Assembly: GCA_024628785.1 (NCBI GenBank)
Contig: CP102404.1
Coordinates: 372,001-436,000, forward strand
DNA length: 64,000 nucleotides
Reading direction: 5' to 3'
From: Fusobacteria bacterium ZRK30
Lineage (GTDB): Bacteria > Fusobacteriota > Fusobacteriia > Fusobacteriales > Fusobacteriaceae
Program-made: the position numbers and the translations under genes
Shown here: positions 49,044 through 58,687 of the stretch, one piece after another
How positions within the stretch are numbered: position 1 is the first letter of the stretch
How the letters are laid out: every line of letters begins with the position of its first letter
The notes under the pieces: model-generated
The model's database searches: none
Told to the model about the DNA's origin: nothing
What the model saw: only the letters and a program-made list of their open reading frames with translations

Positions 49044-50738
49044 ATGAAAAAAATATTATTACTAAGTACCATGATTTTAGCTTTGCTTGCATGCGGACAG
49101 GACAATCAAGAAACCAAAGAAAATAGTAATGCAAGTGCCAACACAGTAGTAGAAAAAAAAGTTGAAAATCCGGCTAAAAAAAGGGAGGGAACTATTAATT
49201 TAGCTATAACAGCTAAATTTGAGGGGAAGTTCAATCCATCTCTATCATCTACATCTTATGATACTATGGTAAACAGCTATATTTTTGAAACAATGTTAAG
49301 TTATGGGAATGATTTTAAATTTAAACCTGGAAGTCTAGTAGAGAGCTATGAATATAAACCTGAGACGATGCAGTTTATCTTCCATCTAAAAAAAGGGACC
49401 AAGTTCCAAGATGGGGTAGAGCTCACATCTGAAGATGTAAAGTTTACCTACAGTCTGTATGCAAGACCTGAGTATGATGGAAGATCATCCTTTGCCTCAG
49501 CTTCTATAAAGGGGTTCCAAGAGGTAGCAGATGGGAAAGTGAGATATATAAGCGGGATTGAAACTCCAGATAAATATACAGTTATCTTTAATATGACAGA
49601 GGCCAATGCCAGATCCCTCAATAACTTTGTCTCTAGGATAATGCCTAAACACTACTATGAATATGCAAAAGCGGAAGACTATAAAACTGAGTTTTTAACT
49701 AAAAATGAGACTCCATTGGGATCGGGACCATATAAATTAACCGAATATAAACCGGGGGAATATGTTATCTTAGACAGGTTTGCAGATTTCCACCAGGGAC
49801 CTTCAGAGGTTCAAAAAATAGTAATCAGATATATTCCTAGTGACTCTGTATCTCCAGCTTTAGGAACTGGAGACTTAGATATAGCGGGTCTTCCTGGCAG
49901 AAAGAGTAAGGAGAAGGAACTGGCTTCCTCAAATAACCTTGTTAACTTCCAAAACACTCCTGCAGGTGGATATGGATATATTGGGTTTAACCTGAGAAAG
50001 GATAAGTTTAAGGATAAGTCGGTAAGGCAGGCATTGGCTTATGGGTTAAACAGGGAACTTTACGCAGATAAAGTTTTGGAAGGCTATGCAAAAGTAGTAA
50101 ATCAGCCTTTAGTTCCCCAGCATTGGGCCAGCTCTAAAAACGTAAATGATTATGCTTACAACCCTGAAAAGGCTAAGAAGATGTTAGAAGACGATGGTTG
50201 GAAGGTAGGCAGTGATGGATTCAGATATAAGGATGGCAAAAAATTAGCTTTCTCCCTTAAAACGTCAGCTACCAGTGGCCAGAGTTCCGAAGGTAAAACG
50301 TGGATAGCCCTAATAAAACAAAATTGGAAAGATATTGGTGTAGACGTAGATATCCAGTTGGTAGATTTTAATGCAATGATTAAAGACCTTTTCAGTGAAA
50401 AACCTACATTTGATACTGTGATGTTAGGATGGTCTACAATTGCAGATCCAGATCAATCCAATACCTTTAAAACAGGTGGATCTAATAACTTTGTGGGGTA
50501 TTCCAATAGTATTGTAGACAAATTGTGTCTAGAGGGGTTAGCTAAAAATACCAGTGAGGAGAGAGTTCAAGTTTATGATAAGATGATGCAGCAAATAAAT
50601 GAGGATCTGCCGTATATCTTTACAACTAGTTCAACAGGAGTACAGGGAATCAATAAAAGGATAGGCGGACTGGATTATATGAACGACATGGCTATTGGAG
50701 ATGCAGTTATGGATAATACAGTTAAACTCGAAAGATAA
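49044..50738 (+). CDS. Oligopeptide ABC transporter substrate-binding lipoprotein (OppA-like, copy 1)
   Basis: A 564-aa SBP family 5 lipoprotein. Lipobox LALLACG with C17, a short linker, then the SBP_bac_5 core: FHLKKGTKFQDGVELTSEDVKFTYSL (about 112-137), the central YIGFNLRKDKFKDKSVRQALAYGLNR (about 315-340) and DGWKVGSDGFRYKDGKKLAF. It captures oligopeptides outside the inner membrane for OppBCDF. It is first in the operon. A second, about 75-80 % similar copy closes the cluster at 55042. GGGAGG precedes the ATG. Confidence 0.9.
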   Translation: MKKILLLSTMILALLACGQDNQETKENSNASANTVVEKKVENPAKKREGTINLAITAKFEGKFNPSLSSTSYDTMVNSYIFETMLSYGNDFKFKPGSLVESYEYKPETMQFIFHLKKGTKFQDGVELTSEDVKFTYSLYARPEYDGRSSFASASIKGFQEVADGKVRYISGIETPDKYTVIFNMTEANARSLNNFVSRIMPKHYYEYAKAEDYKTEFLTKNETPLGSGPYKLTEYKPGEYVILDRFADFHQGPSEVQKIVIRYIPSDSVSPALGTGDLDIAGLPGRKSKEKELASSNNLVNFQNTPAGGYGYIGFNLRKDKFKDKSVRQALAYGLNRELYADKVLEGYAKVVNQPLVPQHWASSKNVNDYAYNPEKAKKMLEDDGWKVGSDGFRYKDGKKLAFSLKTSATSGQSSEGKTWIALIKQNWKDIGVDVDIQLVDFNAMIKDLFSEKPTFDTVMLGWSTIADPDQSNTFKTGGSNNFVGYSNSIVDKLCLEGLAKNTSEERVQVYDKMMQQINEDLPYIFTTSSTGVQGINKRIGGLDYMNDMAIGDAVMDNTVKLER

Positions 50739-50766
50739 AACTTTATACTACTTAAAAATAATATTG

Positions 50767-50800
50767 ATAGGGGGGAAAATTTTTCTATCCCCTCTATCAG
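50767..50800 (+). other. Intercistronic hairpin between oppA and oppB
   Basis: GATAGGGGGGA and TCCCCTCTATC form an 11-bp stem (one G-T pair) with a 12-base loop and no T run. This position, after a binding-protein gene and before the permease, is typical of hairpins that protect the upstream mRNA and raise the binding protein level over the permease. Confidence 0.7.
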
Positions 50801-50828
50801 AGAATAAATTTAAAGATTGGGGGAGAAG

Positions 50829-51791
50829 ATGTTAAAGTACATAATTAGAAGAGTCATAGTATCAATATTTGTATTGTTTGTAATGTCGGTTATGATATAT
50901 ACCATATTTGCATTTGCACCTGGAGATCCTGTGGGAAGTCAGATGGATCCAAATATGACCGACGCAATGATGGCAAAATTGCGGGCACAATATGGATTGG
51001 ACCAGCCAGTATATAAGAGGTATTTTTATTGGCTATGGGCAGCACTCCATGGAGATATGGGGTATTCAATCCAGTTCAGTAAACCAACTGTAGAAGTTAT
51101 AAAGACCTATATGTGGAATAGTTTCACCCTGGCAGTCCCGGCAATTATAATATCAAACTTAATTTCTATACCACTGGGGGTTATCTCAGCTGTAAAACAT
51201 AATACATATATCGATAAAGCCATTGGGTTAATAACTCTGGCAGGGATATCATGTCCATCATTTTTTATAGCTCTTTTGGTTATAAAAAAATTAGCTATGG
51301 ATTTTGGGTTATTTCCATTTTCTGGGATGGTAACACCAGGAGGAGGATATGCAGGGGTAGATTATTTCTTTGATGTTTTACGCCATGCATCTTTACCATT
51401 GATCGTTATGGTAACTACTGGAATAGCAGGGATGGTTCTGTTTGTTAGATCATTTATGTTAAATGTACTCAGTCAAGATTATGTAAGAACAGCTAGAGCA
51501 AAGGGACTTCCTCAGAGGACCGTTATCTATAAACATGCCTTTAGAAATACATTGATCCCTATAGTAACTATGTTTTCAGGGATATTAGGAGGTTTATTTG
51601 GAGGAAGTATCATTATAGAGAGTATGTTTGCCTGGCCTGGTATGGGAACCATAGCTTTAGGAGCGGTAACCTTTAGAGATTATCCCCTTATCATGGCAAC
51701 AAATATGTTTTTTGCAACGTTGATGTTATTGGGGTACTTAATCTCAGATATTGTCTATGGTATTGTAGACCCTAGAGTTAAGTTAGATTAA
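50829..51791 (+). CDS. oppB: Oligopeptide ABC permease OppB
   Basis: A 320-aa inner-membrane permease with six helices. It opens with KYIIRRVIVSIFVLFVMSVMIYTIF and has the large periplasmic stretch GDPVGSQMDPNMTDAMMAKLRAQYGLDQPV. The EAA loop that docks the ATPase is VRTARAKGLPQRTVIYKHAFRNTLIPIV (about 222-249). The frame begins at a TTG 12 bases upstream that lies in the ribosome site, so ATG 50829 (GGGGGAG before it) is the start. It is the first permease of the opp operon. Confidence 0.92.
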   Translation: MLKYIIRRVIVSIFVLFVMSVMIYTIFAFAPGDPVGSQMDPNMTDAMMAKLRAQYGLDQPVYKRYFYWLWAALHGDMGYSIQFSKPTVEVIKTYMWNSFTLAVPAIIISNLISIPLGVISAVKHNTYIDKAIGLITLAGISCPSFFIALLVIKKLAMDFGLFPFSGMVTPGGGYAGVDYFFDVLRHASLPLIVMVTTGIAGMVLFVRSFMLNVLSQDYVRTARAKGLPQRTVIYKHAFRNTLIPIVTMFSGILGGLFGGSIIIESMFAWPGMGTIALGAVTFRDYPLIMATNMFFATLMLLGYLISDIVYGIVDPRVKLD

Positions 51792-51807
51792 ATAATAAGG
51801 GAGAGGG

Positions 51808-52686
51808 ATGATGAATAATAAATCAAAATCTCCTTTAGCAATTATGCTGAAGAGATTTAAAAGAGATAAAATAGCACTAACAGCACTAACTTTATTAGGA
51901 TGTATTGCAGTACTTGCATTATTTACACCTTTAATATCAAAGGCTCTTGGGATAGGTCCCGATGATATAGATATGGATGTACTAATGAATGGTTCTCCGT
52001 TTTCACCAGGGGGAAACCACATCTTAGGAACCGATGAATCTGGAAGGGATGTATTTATCAGACTTCTATATGGAAGTAGGATCTCATTGACAATAGGTCT
52101 GGTAGCAGTAAGTATCTCTACTACATTGGGAGTAATAATGGGTGGAATAGCAGGTTACTATGGAGGAGCAATAGATAATATTATTATGAGGATTATCGAG
52201 GTAATAAATGTACTACCGGTAATGGTACTACTTATCACATTGATAGCTATTACAGGACCCAATATTTATATGATTATGATAGTCTTAGGAGTTGTAGGGT
52301 GGACAGGAATCGCAAGACAGATAAGAGGTCAGCTTCTAACCCTCCGGGAACAGGAATTTATGTTGGCTACAAAGGCATTGGGACTTAGCGATGCCAGGAA
52401 AATATTTGTACATTTGGTACCGAATACAATATCATATCTAATTATTTCAATCACGTTGGGAATGGCAGGGGCAATATTAAGTGAATCAACACTATCCTTC
52501 TTAGGATTGGTTTCTCCTACAGCTGCTACATGGGGAAATATGATAAATGGAGCCAGATCGATCTACACAATCCAGAATTATTGGTGGATATGGGTAACTC
52601 CAGGAGTAGCTATATTTATTACGGTAATGTGCTTTAACTTAGTAGGATCAGGGCTTAGATATGCACTGGATCCAAAATCAAAATAA
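51808..52686 (+). CDS. oppC: Oligopeptide ABC permease OppC
   Basis: A 292-aa permease, partner of OppB. Its N-terminal segment MLKRFKRDKIALTALTLLGCIAVLALF is characteristic of OppC, followed by HILGTDESGRDVFIRLLYGSRISL. The EAA motif is FMLATKALGLSDARKIFVHLVPNTI (about 185-209). The start has two adjacent ATG codons (51808 and 51811) behind AGGGAGAGG; either may be used. It lies 16 bases after oppB and 12 bases before oppD. Confidence 0.92.
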   Translation: MMNNKSKSPLAIMLKRFKRDKIALTALTLLGCIAVLALFTPLISKALGIGPDDIDMDVLMNGSPFSPGGNHILGTDESGRDVFIRLLYGSRISLTIGLVAVSISTTLGVIMGGIAGYYGGAIDNIIMRIIEVINVLPVMVLLITLIAITGPNIYMIMIVLGVVGWTGIARQIRGQLLTLREQEFMLATKALGLSDARKIFVHLVPNTISYLIISITLGMAGAILSESTLSFLGLVSPTAATWGNMINGARSIYTIQNYWWIWVTPGVAIFITVMCFNLVGSGLRYALDPKSK

Positions 52687-52698
52687 TGAGGTTGATTC

Positions 52699-53664
52699 AT
52701 GAAAAAAATATTAGAAATAGATGATTTAAAGTTTTATTTTAGATTAGAAGAGGATAAATCTATAGTAAAAGCCGTAGATGGTGTTAGTTTTGATATGTAT
52801 GAAGGGGAGACTCTGGGAATAGTAGGAGAATCCGGAAGTGGAAAGAGTGTTACTACCATGGCAATAATGGGGATTGTTCCTATGCCGCCAGGGTTTATAG
52901 AGGGAGGAGAGATAAGGTTTCAAGGTGATAACCTATTCTCCATGGATCCTGATAAACTTAGAAATATGAGGGGAAGTGATATGTCGGTTATCTTTCAAGA
53001 GCCCATGACATCTCTGAACCCAGTATTAACTATTGGTGATCAGCTTACAGAGGTACTCTTTTTTCACCAGAAATTATCCAAAAAAGATGCCAAGGCAAAA
53101 GCTATCGGAATGTTAGAAAAAGTAGGGATAGCAGGACCAGAAAGAGTTTATAATGGATATCCACACAACTTAAGTGGTGGACAAAGGCAGAGGGTAGTAA
53201 TAGCAATGGCACTTTTATGTGAACCAAAGCTACTTATTGCAGATGAACCTACCACAGCTCTGGATGTTACAATTCAGGCAGAGATCCTAAAACTATTAAA
53301 GGATATAAAGGAGGAATTCAAAACTTCTACTATATTTATAACACACGATCTAGGAGTAATTGCAGAGGTAGCTGATAGAGTAGTAGTTATGTACAGGGGA
53401 AAGGTTATGGAGGTAGCTACAATCGATGATCTATTTGACAACCCTATCCATCCATATACGGTGGGACTGATGAATTCTATGCCAAGTATAGATACTGATA
53501 GTGAGGAATTATATTCAATGCCGGAAAAAATCGGACACCCTATAGTAATAGATCGAGATGGGAACTATGAAATTACAGATGAAATTTATTATGAGGATGA
53601 GACCCAGATGATAACATTAGAAAATAGAGAGCTGAGAGTTCATCTAAAAAAAGAGGTTGATTAA
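52699..53664 (+). CDS. oppD: Oligopeptide ABC ATP-binding protein OppD
   Basis: A 321-aa ATPase: Walker A GESGSGKSVT (about 43-52), Q-loop VIFQEPMTSLNP, signature LSGGQRQRVVIAMAL (about 152-166), Walker B LLIADEPTTALDVT and H-loop FITHDLGV. The C-terminal oligopeptide domain starts at PIHPYTVGLMNSMPS, but the cysteine cluster seen in many OppD tails is absent. The end runs to 321 residues with an acidic loop (ITDEIYYEDETQ). The stop shares one base with the oppF start. Confidence 0.92.
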   Translation: MKKILEIDDLKFYFRLEEDKSIVKAVDGVSFDMYEGETLGIVGESGSGKSVTTMAIMGIVPMPPGFIEGGEIRFQGDNLFSMDPDKLRNMRGSDMSVIFQEPMTSLNPVLTIGDQLTEVLFFHQKLSKKDAKAKAIGMLEKVGIAGPERVYNGYPHNLSGGQRQRVVIAMALLCEPKLLIADEPTTALDVTIQAEILKLLKDIKEEFKTSTIFITHDLGVIAEVADRVVVMYRGKVMEVATIDDLFDNPIHPYTVGLMNSMPSIDTDSEELYSMPEKIGHPIVIDRDGNYEITDEIYYEDETQMITLENRELRVHLKKEVD

Positions 53665-54629
53665 TGAATGAGAATTTAGGATTAAACTTAATAGAAGTAC
53701 AGGATTTAAAAAAATACTATCCAATAAAAAAAGGTGTATTGAGAAGAACAGTAGATCATGTAAAAGCTGTGGATGGAGTAACTTTTGATATAAAAAAAGG
53801 GGAAACCTTAGGACTTGTAGGAGAATCTGGGTGTGGAAAATCTACCCTTGGAAGAACCTTGATGAACTTATATGAAAAAAGTGGCGGGGAAGTTTTTTAT
53901 GGAGGCACTAATATCCATGACGCAGATAAGAAAAAGATGAATGAACTGAGAAAGGAGATGCAGATAATATTTCAGGATCCTTATTCCTCGTTAAATCCAA
54001 GACTCACTGTAGAGCAAACCATTGGAGAAGCAGTCAGGTTTCATAAGATGAAGAAAAAAGATGAATTATATGACCATGTCAGGGAAACAGCCAGCAGATG
54101 CGGTGTAGATCCCGATCATTTGACCAGGTATCCCCATGAATTTAGTGGTGGGCAGCGGCAAAGGATAGGAATAGCCAGAGCATTAGCTCTAAATCCTAAA
54201 TTTATTGTCTGTGATGAGTCTGTATCAGCTCTGGATGTTTCGGTACAGGCAAAGGTAATAAATTTGTTGAAGGATCTGCAAAAAGAGGAGGAACTTACAT
54301 ATCTTTTTATAACCCACGATCTGTCAGTTGTAAAACATATATCTGACAGGATAGCGGTAATGTATTTTGGAAGGATAGTAGAGTTGGCAGAAACAAATAA
54401 ATTATTTGAATCACCTGTTCACTTTTATACTAAAAAACTATTATCTGCAATACCGAAGTCCCACCCGAGAAAGAATACAAAGAACTATGTAAGTGAAAAA
54501 ACACCGGAATGGGTAAAGATACCAGCTGGTTATAAAATTGATGATAGGGATCCAAAGAAGAGAGACACAGAATCTGTTATGATTGAAGTTAGAGATGGAC
54601 ATTTTATAGCCTGTTATAAGGTAGATTGA
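53664..54629 (+). CDS. oppF: Oligopeptide ABC ATP-binding protein OppF
   Basis: A 321-aa ATPase paired with OppD: Walker A GESGCGKSTLG (about 52-62), MQIIFQDPYSSLNPRLTV, signature FSGGQRQRIGIARALAL (about 153-169), FIVCDESVSALDVSVQ and ITHDLSVV. The DESVSALD version of Walker B is typical of OppF/DppF. It starts at TAATG overlapping oppD. The tail after HFYTKKLLSAIPKSHP is long and charged, ending ACYKVD. Confidence 0.92.
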   Translation: MNENLGLNLIEVQDLKKYYPIKKGVLRRTVDHVKAVDGVTFDIKKGETLGLVGESGCGKSTLGRTLMNLYEKSGGEVFYGGTNIHDADKKKMNELRKEMQIIFQDPYSSLNPRLTVEQTIGEAVRFHKMKKKDELYDHVRETASRCGVDPDHLTRYPHEFSGGQRQRIGIARALALNPKFIVCDESVSALDVSVQAKVINLLKDLQKEEELTYLFITHDLSVVKHISDRIAVMYFGRIVELAETNKLFESPVHFYTKKLLSAIPKSHPRKNTKNYVSEKTPEWVKIPAGYKIDDRDPKKRDTESVMIEVRDGHFIACYKVD

Positions 54630-54650
54630 TTTTTAAAATAAGGGAATGAT

Positions 54651-54842
54651 ATGAAGAAATTAAAAAAATATAGTGAATTCACCGATAAAGAAAAGAAAAA
54701 TATAGATTTTAACAGGGAAACTATTACAAATAAAGAGATATTTTTTTTAGTAATGAACCTTTATAAAAAAACAGTTCCCCTATTGTGCCTGCTTATAGCA
54801 GGAATTGTGGGTATGGCTGCATTATTTTATTTTTTTTACTAA
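54651..54842 (+). CDS. Small single-helix membrane protein in the opp operon
   Basis: A 63-aa protein of unknown function. A basic, hydrophilic N-terminal half (MKKLKKYSEFTDKEKKNIDF) precedes one transmembrane helix near the C terminus (VPLLCLLIAGIVGMAALFYFFY). AGGGAAT precedes the ATG, 21 bases after oppF, and a terminator follows, so it is the last gene of the first opp transcript. Its position suggests a small partner of the permease complex; that is inference. Confidence 0.55.
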   Translation: MKKLKKYSEFTDKEKKNIDFNRETITNKEIFFLVMNLYKKTVPLLCLLIAGIVGMAALFYFFY

Positions 54843-54858
54843 AATACTAAGTAAAAAC

Positions 54859-54901
54859 GCCTGTTAAAAAACTAAATAGTCTTTTTAACAGGCATTTTTT
54901 A
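54859..54901 (+). terminator. Terminator of the opp operon
   Basis: GCCTGTTAAAAA and TTTTTAACAGGC pair over an 11-base loop, followed by ATTTTTTAT. Confidence 0.9.
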
Positions 54902-55041
54902 TAGTTTCTTTAAATTTGAAAGAAATCTATAATTTAACTGATAATAGATACCAATTTTTAATTGCAGAAAATATTAGGTTTAAATTAATTAAATTAGAGA
55001 TAGCGCTTATATAGCTCTATTTCATTATACAAAGGAGGAAA

Positions 55042-56730
55042 ATGAAGAAAATATTATTATTAACTATTATGGGATTAACCTTGCTTGCTTGTGGACAAGA
55101 CAAGGAAAAAACAAAGGGAGAGGCAGCTGCTAGTACAGCTGTAGAAAAAAAAGTTGAAAATCCTGCTAAGGAAAGGGAAGGGACAGTTAGTATAGCGGTA
55201 AGTGGCAAATTTGATGGTAAGTTCAATCCAGGATTATCATCTACAACTTACGATAATACAGTAAATAGTTACATATTTGAAACATTACTGACTTATAATA
55301 ATAGTTTTAAATTTAAACCTGGAGATCTAGTTGAAAGTTATGAATTTAAACCTGAAAAAAAACAATATATATTTCATCTGAAAAAAGGTATTAAATTTCA
55401 AGATGGTGTAGAGCTTACATCTGAAGATGTTAAATTTACCTATAGTTTATTTGCCAGACCTGAAGATATCGGAAGATCTTCATTTGTATCAGCTTCAATA
55501 AAAGGTTTTCAAGAAGTGGCAGATGGAAAAGCGAGATATATAAGTGGTATTGAGACACCGGATAAATATACAGTTATCTTTAATATGAAAAATTTAAATG
55601 CTAGATCACTAAATAATTTTGTAGCTGCAATTATGCCTAAACATTATTATGAATATAGTTCTCCAGAAGAATATAAAACTCAATATTTAACTAAGAATGA
55701 AAAACCAATAGGCTCTGGAGCTTATAAATTATCAGAGTATAAACCGGGGGAATACGTTATCTTAGAAAGATTTGGAGAATATCACAGTGGAACTTCAGAT
55801 GTAAAGAAAATAATATTAAGATATACACCAATAGATTCTACATCCCCAGCTTTAGGAACAGGAAGCTTGGATATTGCTACTCTGCCAGGTAGAAAGAGCA
55901 GAGAAAAAGAATTAGCTTCTGTTAATGGTTTGGTTAATTTTCAAAATACACCTCCTGGCTCATATTCATATATTGGATTTAATTTGAAAAAAGATATTTT
56001 CAAAGATAAAGCCCTTAGAAAAGCCCTTGCATATGGTTTAAATAGAAAGCTTTATGCTGATAAGATATTAGAGGGATATGCTAAAGTTGTGAACCAACCA
56101 CTAGTACCTCAGCATTGGGCTTATTCAAAGAATGTGAACCCTTATAATTATGATCCAGAAAAGGCTAAAAAAATATTGGAAGATGATGGATGGAAATTAG
56201 GTGAAGATGGATTTAGATATAAAAATGGTAAAAAATTAGCATTTTCATATAAATCAACAACTGGTTATGGTCAGAGTTCGGTAGGTAAAACGTGGCTTGC
56301 ACTTATCAAGCAAAATTGGAATGAAATAGGTGTAGATGTAGATATGCAATTGATAGATTTTAATGCATTAATTAAAGATATTGACAGTGATAATCCTACA
56401 TATGATACTATGTCATTATCTTGGACTACAATTGCAGATCCTGATCCAACTAATATGTTTACAACTGAAGGTTCTAATAACTTTATGGGATACTCCAATA
56501 AAAATGTAGATAGATTATCTAAATTAGGATTAACTAAATATACAATTGAAGAAAGAGCTCCAATCTACGATAAATTAATGCAGGAAATAAATGAAGATCT
56601 CCCGTATATATTCTTAGTTAGTGGGACTGGTGTCGTTGGAATTAATAAAAGGATAAGTGGATTAGATTATATGAATGATATGGGATTTGGAGATGCTGTT
56701 AAGAATAACAAAGTAAAAATTGAGAAGTAA
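55042..56730 (+). CDS. Oligopeptide-binding lipoprotein (OppA-like, copy 2)
   Basis: A 562-aa paralogue of the protein at 49044 with the same layout: lipobox LTLLACG (C17), FHLKKGIKFQDGVELTSEDVKFTYS, YIGFNLKKDIFKDKALRKALAYGLNR. Differences cluster in the ligand-facing parts (for example NTPAGGYGYIG against NTPPGSYSYIG). Its DNA is visibly more AT-rich at third positions than copy 1, so the pair is not a recent duplicate. It has its own leader, GGAGG ribosome site and terminator, so it can be regulated apart from the opp operon and may broaden peptide choice. Confidence 0.9.
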   Translation: MKKILLLTIMGLTLLACGQDKEKTKGEAAASTAVEKKVENPAKEREGTVSIAVSGKFDGKFNPGLSSTTYDNTVNSYIFETLLTYNNSFKFKPGDLVESYEFKPEKKQYIFHLKKGIKFQDGVELTSEDVKFTYSLFARPEDIGRSSFVSASIKGFQEVADGKARYISGIETPDKYTVIFNMKNLNARSLNNFVAAIMPKHYYEYSSPEEYKTQYLTKNEKPIGSGAYKLSEYKPGEYVILERFGEYHSGTSDVKKIILRYTPIDSTSPALGTGSLDIATLPGRKSREKELASVNGLVNFQNTPPGSYSYIGFNLKKDIFKDKALRKALAYGLNRKLYADKILEGYAKVVNQPLVPQHWAYSKNVNPYNYDPEKAKKILEDDGWKLGEDGFRYKNGKKLAFSYKSTTGYGQSSVGKTWLALIKQNWNEIGVDVDMQLIDFNALIKDIDSDNPTYDTMSLSWTTIADPDPTNMFTTEGSNNFMGYSNKNVDRLSKLGLTKYTIEERAPIYDKLMQEINEDLPYIFLVSGTGVVGINKRISGLDYMNDMGFGDAVKNNKVKIEK

Positions 56731-56768
56731 AAACTTGAGATTATCTTAAAAATAATATTAGATAGAGG

Positions 56769-56826
56769 GGAGGAGTTTACAAGTCTTTCTTTCTATTTAT
56801 ATTTAGTTTTAGAACTCCTCTTTTTT
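56769..56826 (+). terminator. Terminator of the second oppA
   Basis: GAGGAGTT (56770-56777) and AACTCCTC (56813-56820) pair over a 35-base loop, with six T after. The rest of the 364-base gap to the antiporter gene holds only an AT-rich hairpin (about 56937-56976) and likely promoter DNA. Confidence 0.7.
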
Positions 56827-57094
56827 CCTAAATATATACTTTCCTATCTTTATTATTTCTAGTATCAAAATATAATCTTTTTCACTACGAACTTCTCATA
56901 TAAATAAAATTGTTTCAGCTGGTTTCTACCTAATCTATTTTTTAATTTTTTTCGTAAAAACAAAATTAAAAATAATCTTTAAGGTTGTATTTTTTTAGGT
57001 AATAGGATATCATTTCATGTAGCAGATATATGGTATATCTATATTATCTTTATATTACTGTATAAAAGCAAAGAAAAAAGGAGGAACAAATTTT

Positions 57095-58399
57095 ATGTTA
57101 ACAAATCCAGTTTTATTATCAGTTATTCTGATGAGTGTTTTATGCCTTTTGAACCTGAATGTCATACTATCTCTGATTATAGCTGCATTATGTGGAGGGC
57201 TTCTATCAGGTATCCCTTTAAATGAAGTTATGAATATCTTAGTAGGAGGGATGGGAGGAAATGCTGAAACGGCACTTAGTTATATATTACTTGGAGCTCT
57301 GGCTACAGCGATTCATGAAACCGGCCTGGCTACATTATTATCTAAAAAAATTGCCAAGACAATAAAGGGGAAAAGGGCTGTGCTTTTAATTATTATTGCA
57401 TCTATCAGTTGCTTATCTCAGAACCTTATACCGGTTCATATTGCTTTTATCCCAATTCTTATACCTTCATTATTAAAAATTATGAATATATTGAAAATTG
57501 ACAGAAGGGGAGCAGCTTGTGCCCTTACCTTTGGTCTGAAAACTCCTTATATTGCACTGCCGGTGGGATTTGGACTGATCTTTCACGGGATTATAGCTGA
57601 TCAGATGACGGCAAATGGAATGGAAATTTCTAAATCAATAATCTGGAAGGGGATGGCTTTTCCGGCTATAGGAATGATAGTCGGTGTTTTGGTAGCAATA
57701 TTTATTAGTTATCGAAAACCTCGTGAATACGAAATGGTCGAATTTACTGAACCTAATCTTAGTGAAGATGAAGATATTAAATTTACAAGATCACACTTTG
57801 CTGCCTTACTGGGAGCAGGGACAGCTTTGGTTATACAGTTAACTATAGGTTCTCTGCCTCTAGGTGCAATTGTAGGTCTGGGAATAATGGTAACCTTCGG
57901 GGCAATAAAGTGGAAGAGTCTCAATGATATAACCAACAATGGGATACATATGATGGGATTCATTGCATTTGTAATGCTGGTTGCCTCAGGTTATGGAGCG
58001 GTAATCAGAGAAACTGGAGGAGTTCAGGCCTTAGTTGATGTAACAGCAGGAATAGTCGGTGAAAGTAAATTTTTTGCTTCCCTTATAATGATTATCCTGG
58101 GATTGATCATAACTATGGGGATAGGAACTTCCTTTGGTACGATTCCTATTATTGCAGTTATCTATGTACCTCTTTGTTTAAAATTAGGGTTTAGTCCCCT
58201 TGCAACTGCAATACTTATAGGTACAGCAGCAGCGCTTGGTGATGCGGGATCCCCTGCTTCCGACAGTACATTGGGTCCTACGGCAGGATTAAATGCAGAT
58301 AATCAGCACGATCATATCTGGGATACATGTGTCCCGACCTTCCTACATTTTAATATACCCCTTGTAATATTTGGTGTAATTGGAGCAATGATCTTTTAG
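57095..58399 (+). CDS. NhaC-superfamily Na+/H+ antiporter-like transporter (YuiF type)
   Basis: A 434-aa protein with about eleven to twelve membrane helices. The family core is IMGLIITMGIGTSFGTIPIIAV-like (GLIITMGIGTSFGTIPIIAVIYVPL, about 350), followed by LIGTAAALGDAGSPASDSTLGPTAGLNADNQHDH. This GDAGSPASDSTLG motif marks the YuiF-like subgroup, annotated as Na+/H+ antiporter family or as amino-acid (histidine-type) permease. The exact substrate is open. AAGGAGGAAC precedes the ATG. Monocistronic. Confidence 0.82.
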   Translation: MLTNPVLLSVILMSVLCLLNLNVILSLIIAALCGGLLSGIPLNEVMNILVGGMGGNAETALSYILLGALATAIHETGLATLLSKKIAKTIKGKRAVLLIIIASISCLSQNLIPVHIAFIPILIPSLLKIMNILKIDRRGAACALTFGLKTPYIALPVGFGLIFHGIIADQMTANGMEISKSIIWKGMAFPAIGMIVGVLVAIFISYRKPREYEMVEFTEPNLSEDEDIKFTRSHFAALLGAGTALVIQLTIGSLPLGAIVGLGIMVTFGAIKWKSLNDITNNGIHMMGFIAFVMLVASGYGAVIRETGGVQALVDVTAGIVGESKFFASLIMIILGLIITMGIGTSFGTIPIIAVIYVPLCLKLGFSPLATAILIGTAAALGDAGSPASDSTLGPTAGLNADNQHDHIWDTCVPTFLHFNIPLVIFGVIGAMIF

Positions 58400-58441
58400 T
58401 CTATAATTTTTCAATGAAAAATTAAATAAAAACTTTATTAT

Positions 58442-58470
58442 AAAAAGGCACTCTTAGGAGTGCCTTTTTA
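58442..58470 (+). terminator. Terminator of the antiporter-like gene
   Basis: AAAAAGGCACTC and GAGTGCCTTTTT form a perfect 12-bp stem with loop TTAG. Confidence 0.93.
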
Positions 58471-58620
58471 TGGTCTGAAAATTTGAAGTCCTCTTAACTA
58501 TTCGTCCGATCTAGTAGTTCTTTGTCTACAAATGAAATACTTTTAGCACCATATTTTTGATAAGTATTTTTATAAACAAATTTTCTAAGAGTAAAAAAAG
58601 TTCTTTTAGATTTTTTATTT

Positions 58621-58654
58621 ACTTCACTTAAACTTCACATAGACAATGTATATT
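58621..58654 (+). promoter_or_regulatory. 11-bp direct repeat before the EamA gene
   Basis: ACTTCACTTAA (58621-58631) is followed directly by ACTTCACATAG (58632-58642), then a TATATT box at 58649. The 11-base period placed just upstream of a -10 box is typical of OmpR/PhoB-type activator sites. Similar boxes lie at 59965 and 62452. Confidence 0.5.
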
Positions 58655-58687
58655 AAATAATATCAAATTAATAAAGGAGTGTTGTTT

